A stretch of 64,000 nucleotides of DNA, from assembly GCA_963682175.1 (NCBI GenBank), contig OY821788.1, positions 14,402,001-14,466,000 of the forward strand, in the 5' to 3' direction. Position numbers and translations under genes: made by a program. The notes under the pieces are model-generated. The model searched no databases, was not told the origin of the DNA, and saw nothing but the letters and a program-made list of their open reading frames with translations. This DNA is from Triglochin maritima. Its lineage: Eukaryota > Streptophyta > Magnoliopsida > Alismatales > Juncaginaceae. Position 1 is the stretch's first letter; every line of letters begins with the position of its first letter. Positions 56,984 through 64,000 of this stretch are shown one piece after another.

Positions 56984-58956
56984 ACAATGATCTCTCCAAA
57001 GGTTATGTTTTTATCGGGGTAGACGAGAATGAAAGAAGGACGTAACTTGAGTCTAGGGATGCCACATTCTTGGAAAATGATTTTCCAAACCTTGCTGGAG
57101 CTATCAAAGAGTCAGTGGACTTCTTTGAACGACAAGATGAGGACATTGCCACTCCACGGGATCAGGATCTGGAAGTTGAACATGAGGTTCCACCAGTCAA
57201 TCCTAGTGGGAGCAGCAATGTTGAGGATCCGATAGATATCACGGAGGATGAGCCATCAAATACCCATCTGCGTCGAAGTAAACGCGGGCTCATTCCTCGT
57301 AGGCGATTTCTCTTAGAGGAAGAGGCCCTCATGATAGCTCAAGAAGAAATTGATTATGAATCATCTGGGATGACAGTAATCGATGAGCAAGAACCGGAGA
57401 CCTTGAAAGAGGCTTTGGAAGGTCCAAATACGAAAGAGTGGTTAGAAGCTATAAAGGAAGAGTTGGAGTCGATGAAAGTTTATCGAGTCTGGGACTTGGT
57501 CGACTTACCGCCGAACCGAAAGGCCATTGGGGCCAAGTGGATCCTCAAGATTAAGAGGAAGGTGGATGGATCGAGTGATAGATTCAAGGCTAGACTGGTA
57601 GCTAAAGGCTACACCCAAAGAGAAGGCGTGGATTTTGAGGAAACTTTTTCACTCGTGGTTAGGTTTGCCTCCATCCGTCTTCTACTAGCTATTGTAGCTC
57701 AGATGGACTTAGAGCTTTACCAAATGGATGTAAAGACTGCTTTTCTCAATGGAGAACTTGAGGAGGAGATCTATATGGATCAACCTCAAGGTTTTGAAGT
57801 CAAAGGACAAGAGCGCAAAGTGTGCAAGCTTAATAAGTCATTGTATGACTTAAAACAAGCGTCCAGACGGTGGAACATTCGCTTCCATCAAGCTATATCA
57901 GAGAATGCGTTCTCTATGCTTGAGGAAGATCACTATGTGTACGTTAAGAGATCCAATGGTAAATTTGTCATTTTGACCTTGTATGTTGATGACATACTCA
58001 TGGCTGGCAATAGCAAAGAGTTGCTGAAATCCACTAAAGAGTGGTTGTCCTCCACGTTTGATATGAAGGACATGGGTGAATCTAGCTACGTCCTTGCTGT
58101 CAAGATAGTTAGAAATAGGTCCAAGAGACTTCTGGGATTGTCTCAAGAGACTTATATTAACAACATCTTGAAGAAATACCATATGGACAAATGCAAACCA
58201 ATCGGCACTCCTGTTGAGAAGAGTTTGCACTTGAGCCTTGATAAGCATCCTGAGACTCCTGAAGAGAAGGCCAAAATGAGCAAGGTTCCATACTCCAATG
58301 TTGTGGGAAGCCTTATGTACGCTATGATGTGTACTAGGCCAGACATTTGTTATGCTATGGGCATGGTGAGTCGATACCAGTCCAACCCAAGCATGGAGCA
58401 CTGGAAGGCGGTCAAGAGAATCATGAGATACCTCAGAGGAACGAGTAACTACATGATGTGTTACCAAGCATCAGATCTCCACCTGATTGGCTATAGTGAT
58501 GCCGATTGGGCTGGAGACATTGATGAAAGGAAGTCTACCTCTGGTTATGCTTTCTTGCTGGCTAATGGGGCCATCTCATGGTCCAGCAAGAAGCAAACCT
58601 GTATAGCCCTGTCGACTATAGAAGCAGAGTATGTTGCATGCTCTGCAGCAGTACAGGAGGCAGTTTGGTTGAGGAGGTTCTTACAACATACTGGGCTTGT
58701 AGAGACATCTGATGAGCTTGTTGTTGTCTATTGTGACAGCATGGCTGCCCTTTGTTATGTGAAAGACCCCAAATATCATGGAAAGACCAAACATATACAG
58801 GTTAGGTATCATTTTGTGAAGGACATCATAGCGAGAAAGGAAGTTGTGTTAAGACATGTATCTACCAGTCTTATGGTGGCTGACCCTCTTACCAAGGCTA
58901 TAGCTAAGGACTCGTTTGTGTCTCATGTAAAGTCCTTAGGCTTACGCAGACTTTGA
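56984..58956 (+). pseudogene. Copia reverse transcriptase and RNase H
   Basis: Continues pol after the solo LTR. A TAA at about 57043 interrupts once, and then the frame is open to the natural stop at 58954-58956. The linker ends in LRRSKRG. RT motifs include WILKIKRK, ARLVAKGYTQ, MDVKTAFLNGELEEE, QPQGFE, SLYDLKQ and the catalytic LYVDDILMAG. RNase H follows with YSDADWAGD, KSTSGY, STIEAEYVA and CDSMAALC. FSLVVRFAS in place of the usual FSPVV shows decay. The RT-RH part is the best preserved coding block in the window. Confidence 0.92.
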
Positions 58957-60216
58957 TGTATTGGCATGTCTAACTTCCTTTTATGAGTGATTGTGTTTTC
59001 CTTTCGACTATATTTGTTTTGGTTGATGTAGTTGTTCTAGCATAAAATATTATTCTGTCAATAGGCTGAAGAATGCTCACTCACATGAGCATTCGCCTCT
59101 GGTGCTTTTGATTGCGAGCAGAGATGAGACTGATCATGAAGAGATCTTGTATGATAGATCCAGAGCAGTTCATGATAGGACAATCGCCTTGATTAGGAAT
59201 CAAGATGAGATCCTCTATGTTGGTGAGGATTGACATGAATGTTCCCACGATTCATGTGACCTATAGAAGCCAAGTGCGAGCATCACATGTGGCGCCAGGT
59301 GGCACCTGTATGGTGTTAAGGCGACAATGATGAAGCTCGGGTCAGGCGTAGAGGGGGTGTGACTGGACTAAGACTTGGATGGTGTTGAGAGACAAACATA
59401 CTGTTGTGTATAGTATGATCCACCATAACATGTTTGTCATACAACATGTGCTGAGCGACCATTGGGAAGTGAAAGGATGGATCCCTGCTCCTTCACTGTG
59501 TGAGTCCAAGACTTGATTGTCATTAGTTACCCTCAGTGACCTTCGACGACACCATGAAGCAAAGGGTTGATGTGGCTACTTTGGGATGTTATCTATGACC
59601 ATGAGAGATTCGGTCTAAAGAGGCATCTTCGGGAAAGGAGTCAACTCTAAGTGTAATGGTGGTCTGGGGCGAAGGGAAAGGTTTGACTCGACTGCACTAA
59701 AAGTATTTGCTGGGCCCAATTGTATTGGATACAGTAGCAAGTACCTTGAGGACAAGAAGGTATTCTCTCCGAGGGATCGAGATACTGTTCATGTCAAGTG
59801 AGTTTCTGAGTAAACCTGGGGAACAGTGATGTGCATTTGACTGCTTAATTATTATTTTTGTGAGAATGTTGTCATTCTGGCCTGCTAGTAAGGTTTCTAG
59901 TTTGAGACTCCTAATTGCAGGTGCATCACCGGTCGCACGACCCATTTGTCCGTATGATCGGAAGAGTGCATGTGTCGAGGACACAGATGATCTTGTATCG
60001 GGGATACATGATCAGAGACTTGCGTATTGTGGATGCATTCTTGGAAGAGAGAAATAGTTATATATATCAGGGATGTATACATATGTGTCGGGGACACATG
60101 AAGAGGTGACACATTTCCATCTTATGATTGTATGTATCAGGGATATATACATATGTGTCAGGGACACAAAAGAAGATGACGTGTTGTTGACATGCTGTTG
60201 TGCAAGTGGGAGATAT
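58957..60216 (+). other. Copia 3' trailer and purine-rich tract
   Basis: Non-coding. Repeats of the form TATCAGGGATATATACATATGTGTC occur at 60066-60100 and 60138-60166, with GGGACACA motifs. AAGTGGGAGATAT (60204-60216) just before the 3' LTR is the likely polypurine tract. Confidence 0.65.
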
Positions 60217-60587
60217 TGGATTAATCTAAGGATTAAGAGGATGTTTGCCCAAAGCACTGACACGTGGCACACTTTCATTGGCTGCACATTAAGGTTTAGG
60301 GAAGACTCTTCTATATAAGAAGAGAAGGCTCTCATTGGAGGAGTTGCATTCCTTGTGTGCAAAACCCTAACCCTTGCCGCCACCTCTCCTCTCTCTCCCA
60401 TCCGTCCCACCTTCTCCTCCACTCCTTCCGTAGACTATTGGGTTGTGGATTAGTCCTTCTTCTCCACTAGAGTTGAAGGCCGGCCGGTGCTCCAGAGGAT
60501 TCTGTGAGGTGATCGCCGATCCATTCCGCTGCCAAAGGTTCTCTCCAAGAAGGTACTCCTGAACCTGTAGATCGTTATAAACTAACA
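60217..60587 (+). repeat. 3' LTR of the copia element
   Basis: 371 bp, the partner of 49955-50322. Confidence 0.88.
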
Positions 60588-60915
60588 TCGTTTCTATTGG
60601 TTGCATGCTTCTAACAGAACAATATCTTATCTAGAACATCTTATGTCAGTTAGCCAATTGACAACTATGTTTTAAATATGTTTTTGATTGATATTACGTG
60701 GATATTGATTATATTTGGTGCATATGCTTTTTTATGGGAAAGTATATGTATGTGGATTACGTTGTGTGCATGTGTCAGTGTAAATACAAGAATTTGTACA
60801 ATATCAAATATATATTGTTTTTTTTTTCCAATGGGTCTCTTTACGTTGGTTCCTAGGAAAGTACAACGTGTGTTTTTAATCTAAATCTTGGAGCTTCAAA
60901 TGGTTTCCATGGTCA
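60588..60915. other. Flank without recognisable features
   Basis: AT-rich; nothing supported. Confidence 0.4.
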
Positions 60916-61429
60916 TTTTGATGGGTTTTCTTACTCTTGCCTTTGATGTGTTAATTGTCCTAATTGATGCTTAGCACATGCTTTGGTTAGTGGACTCACT
61001 TCATGGTGAATGATGTGGTGAGGATTAGATTTGAGTGGATAAAGAGATAAGATTGACATGTAATCTTGCGGCGTTTTTTGGCCTTATCTTGATTAGTGTT
61101 TATTATAAATGTCGAGACACACTTAGGATTACAGTCATGATAGATTTCCATATTATTCATGTCGTAATAACTTAATAGTACACGCACATGAATCACACAT
61201 CTACACTTTTGTATGCATTCTCCACCTCCTACGTGACGAGTCATATTAGGTTTTTTAGTTTATTTGTGCTGCATTTGTTAGTTTGTTTAGATGTCTCAAT
61301 CTCTATTTTATTCCCCGAGTTGAGTATGACCAACGACGCCCCGCACTCGCTCCTCGTGTATATGACCCGTACTTTCCACCACTTCAACACGATCGTGCAC
61401 TTGCAGTTTTGAACTTCACATCCCAATCA
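60916..61429 (+). mobile_element. Partial family X-like LTR with decayed primer site
   Basis: Ends CCCAATCA after the conserved GTGCACTTGCAG block. AATTTTTGGTG follows, a decayed version of the tRNA-Asp primer site. The left limit is uncertain. Confidence 0.5.
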
Positions 61430-61674
61430 AATTTTTGGTGTTTTACGTGTGTACATAGTCAAGTCTTTTTCTTTTTCTTTTGCTTTCTTTTATTTGCATT
61501 GTTAGGGTCATGATAGTGTGCTACATTTTACATCGATATATCTTTCTATACCATGATCATTTTGTGACTTACCTTCTTTTGCTTGCGTAGTCCTTTAATT
61601 TTTCCATGTATTTCAAAATTTTCATGTGTTTGCGATAGAAAATATTTTGTGGGTTTCGCGTGTCTTTAGCATTT

Positions 61675-62103
61675 ACAAAACCAATGAGAGACAAAGTAAA
61701 AAAGGAAGGTCACATATTCGACTTGAACATGAATCATTTGGATATCTAGTACAACAATTTAGGTCCTATCTCTAGTCATAAGGATGCACCCTGATTTTCT
61801 CTTGGGATGAGAGTAATGATAGGGTTTCATTACTCAAATAAATAAAAAAGTCCACCCTGAACCTAGTGAGTCTCCTTCTTTTGAAGGAATTCGTTTCTAT
61901 AAGTATAAGGAAGTTTGTTGAACTTAGGGACCCTTAAACTGCTGTTGTGCAACATTAAGTGTAGGGATTTGGGTTCATATGTAGGATAAGTAATAATATA
62001 TTACGATTTTCTCTCTTCTTGCACGACTCCTCTCACTTGGGGAAGTAGGTCCCAAGGGGACTTAATACCTGGTATTTTCGAGTCATTCGACTTGGGTTGC
62101 ACT
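61675..62103 (+). repeat. Left arm of an imperfect inverted repeat
   Basis: Pairs with 63058-63483 in inverse orientation. Shared blocks include CTAGTGAGTCTCCTT, AGGGACCCTTAAACT and GGATAAGTAATAATAT. It looks like the internal leader of the Tat/Athila-like family. Confidence 0.85.
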
Positions 62104-62464
62104 GATTTAGCACATGGGGTGCACTCAGTGCCGTTGGTGCGACCTATTTGGTCTTAATTGTCGAATTACTCCTCAGGTTCATGATATTTTGGAGTTTTGT
62201 GACCAACATATTTTCTTTATGATCAGCTCCCTCTGGGTGTTCACCTAACTCCTTCCTGACTTTCATTCTGGTCCATCAACATTACAAAAAAGTCCAGAAG
62301 GCTTCCAAATCAGTCATTTTTTTTCATTTGGGTCATTTTTGCTTCATTTTTCTTCTTTGTTACCTAAACCCTGAAATGTAAGAAACAAATAACTCATTAG
62401 CACAAATATGGGGTAAAATAAAGGATATACAACATGAATGCAATATATGGTATGCAACTAATCA
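62104..62464 (-). mobile_element. Family Y LTR fragment
   Basis: The right end TATGCAACTAATCA is the inverted LTR start (TGATTAGTTGCATA). It matches 40324-40700 in reverse, including the TTATTTTACC and GGTCTTAATTGTC blocks. The left end is truncated. Confidence 0.65.
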
Positions 62465-63057
62465 AATACCTCCACATTTATCTTTTGATAGTCTCGAGTA
62501 AAACAAAGAAATAAAAACAACCATGGAAATGGGAAATCCTAACTCACTTTGATGGGAATCATGGTAGCAGTTCCACGTGCAACAAGCTGTTAAATCTCTT
62601 TGTCGCCAAGGAGGAGGAGTAGTGTCTCCTGAGGGTTTTCAATGGATATACCAACAAAATCCGAACATTGATGCATTATTCAACCTTGCAATATGACTCG
62701 ATGGACCTAAATTTGTCGATCATTGGGTACGGTAATCCTATAGGCCGACTCTATATATATCATGTCGATACACCTAGCCTAGGAAACTATTCATGCAAGT
62801 TAATTAAGGACTTAAGTGAAAGACATGTGCAACATTAATATCCTGAAATGATATGTTATGTAAAGTCCATTAAGATTCTTATTGATACAATCTTTTTTCT
62901 ATTTTAGAGAACTAGGAATTCAAACTTGTTGATGTTTAATTCTCCCAGCATCTGATTTCGTGCATCATTGTTTGTGAGGACTTACACTATCACATACATC
63001 TTCCCCCAAATCTCCACCTCAGGTTATCCCTATCACCCATGTACTGGAGGTTCGGTT
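62465..63057. other. Spacer between the inverted arms
   Basis: No gene recognised. It may be more of the internal region of the minus-oriented copy. Confidence 0.4.
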
Positions 63058-63483
63058 GGTGCCTCCCAAGTCAGATTACTCGAAAGTACCATGTATGAAG
63101 TCCCCCTTAGACCTTTTTCCTAAGTAATAAGAGTCATGCAAGAAGAGAGAACACCTTATTATATTATTACTTATCCTCCATATGAACCAAAACGCCTACA
63201 CTTAAGGTTTCACAACAGGAGTTTAAGGGTCCCTAACTTCAACTAACTTCCTTATACTAATGGGCAAGAATTCCTTCGAGAAAAAGGAGACTCACTAGGT
63301 TCAGCGTGGACTTCTTTATTTGTTGGAGTACTGAAACCCTTTGATAACTCTCCCCCAGAGAGATAATTGAGGTGCATCCTTATGACTAAAGATAGGACCT
63401 AAAATCGCTGTACTAGATACGTTATGCATCATGTTCAAGTTGATTATGTCTTCCTTTTTACTTTGTCTCCCAATGGTTTTACA
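63058..63483 (-). repeat. Right arm of an imperfect inverted repeat
   Basis: Inverse counterpart of 61675-62103. It is followed on the right by a family X LTR end, as expected for an LTR-leader order on the minus strand. Confidence 0.85.
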
Positions 63484-63498
63484 ATTTCTAAACACACA

Positions 63499-63724
63499 TG
63501 ATTGATTCAGTTATAATAAACCGCAAGTGCACGATCGCGTTGAAGCGGTAGAAAATATGGGTCGATCCACAGGGAGGTGCGTCGACTATGGTTAGTTTGA
63601 AGGCGAGTGCGAAAGAAAGGAGAGAAAGGAGTTATGATCGAAACTACACTAAAATGAGAAAGGAATTGAAAAATCAGCAATAAAACTAAACACCATAGGG
63701 GTAGAGAAAGAATGTGAATACTCA
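63499..63724 (-). mobile_element. Truncated family X LTR fused to gag
   Basis: Starts TGATTGATTC with the ACCGCAAGTGCACG block and follows copy 1 for about 225 bp, to AATGTGAATA. It then joins gag sequence abruptly. Confidence 0.75.
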
Positions 63725-64000
63725 GGCTTTGGGGGAACATAAGGACATTCCCTGATAACATGACCACTTAACCCACAACAGTCACACGGTACGGCTACTG
63801 GAGCCATCGGTGCCCTCATGTCATCTACCACATGCATGAAAGAGGCCATTGGTTCTTGCAATGTCTGACCTAGCAGTCGGTGCCTCTCTCATATTACCCC
63901 GATATGAAGATTGCTCAGTCACAGAATTATGATTGTCCCAACCATACAGGGTGTTTGACTGAGGCACCCCATGTTGCATGGGTCAGGAATACCAGGGAGA
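63725..64000 (-). pseudogene. Gag-like fragment with CCHC zinc knuckle, runs off the window
   Basis: Minus strand. The knuckle CDCCGLSGHVIREC (63746-63787) and neighbours (MASFMHVVDDMRAPMAPVAV) match the gag-like gene at 33459-33830. Here the frame continues VPPKPEYSHS without the deletion seen in the other copy. Another frameshift near 63860 precedes the region matching the other gag start. It is cut at 63724 by the LTR fusion. Confidence 0.75.

Larger units (their letters stand above)
49955..60587 (+). mobile_element. Ty1/copia retrotransposon, near full length, inactive
   Basis: 5' LTR 49955-50322, primer site, long leader, gag-pol 52241-58956 (interrupted by a 2.8-kb solo LTR), trailer, purine-rich tract, 3' LTR 60217-60587. 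The LTRs differ by many C-to-T and G-to-A changes, so it is not recent. No clear TSD was found. Confidence 0.88.

Noticed and set aside
57898..58467. 189-codon minus-strand open frame
   Set aside because: Exact antisense of the copia reverse transcriptase/RNase H; no own motif.
49955..60587. TSD for the copia element
   Set aside because: TTTAT on the left and TCGTT on the right do not match; no boundary shift gave a convincing duplication.

Overview
The window is angiosperm nuclear DNA (probably a eudicot; the species is not recognisable). It is AT-rich, non-operonic, and made almost entirely of nested plant transposable elements around one recognisable host gene. No bacterial, organellar or rRNA/tRNA genes were seen. 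Most boundaries below come from target-site duplications (TSDs) and terminal motifs read directly from the sequence. Family names come from protein motifs and terminal features.

Layout. 1-11.2 kb: a broken Ty1/copia pol on the minus strand. It is split by a 279-bp hAT MITE (TSD TGGCAACC) and by a 4.5-kb gypsy-type solo LTR (TSD CATGA), which itself carries another solo LTR (TSD CACAT). Further LTR fragments and a SIRE-type solo LTR follow. 11.2-20.8 kb: the host gene, a GPI-anchored non-specific lipid-transfer protein (LTPG type) on the minus strand with three exons (20428-20760, 12181-12234, 11940-12061). Intron 1 is 8.2 kb and holds four DNA transposons: a hAT carrying an mTERF-like gene fragment, a PIF/Harbinger element with a Myb-like ORF1, a 2-kb CACTA element with dense ACGTCGG subterminal repeats, and a GC-rich hAT MITE. 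Exon 1 has an apparent one-base deletion.

21.3-39.2 kb: a 17.9-kb hAT transposon (8-bp TSD TGTTAAAC, TIR TAGGGGTGTCA) whose RICESLEEPER-like transposase is otherwise open. Inside it sit a deleted SIRE-type copia (21749-26310) and a 9-kb non-autonomous Tat/Athila-like LTR element (29344-38391) that splits the last part of the transposase. 39.3-45.4 kb: a gag-only copia remnant, split by a solo LTR that carries two more solo LTRs. 46.6-49.7 kb: a diverged LTR holding a solo LTR with a perfect TSD, then a decayed CACTA transposase piece. 49.95-60.6 kb: a near full-length but inactive copia, interrupted in pol by a 2.8-kb solo LTR. 60.9-64 kb: fragments of the Tat/Athila-like family in opposite orientations, forming an imperfect inverted repeat, and a gag fragment that runs off the window.

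The only candidate cellular function is the LTPG protein, a secreted lipid carrier tethered to the outer plasma membrane. Everything else is mobile DNA, solo LTRs and captured gene pieces. The points most worth follow-up are the transposon-filled LTPG intron with its single-base lesion; a U5 hairpin that covaries between retrotransposon families; clusters of the palindrome CGGTCGACCG in several LTR types; the mismatch between the two LTRs of the 9-kb element; and a 4 x 305-bp gag duplication.
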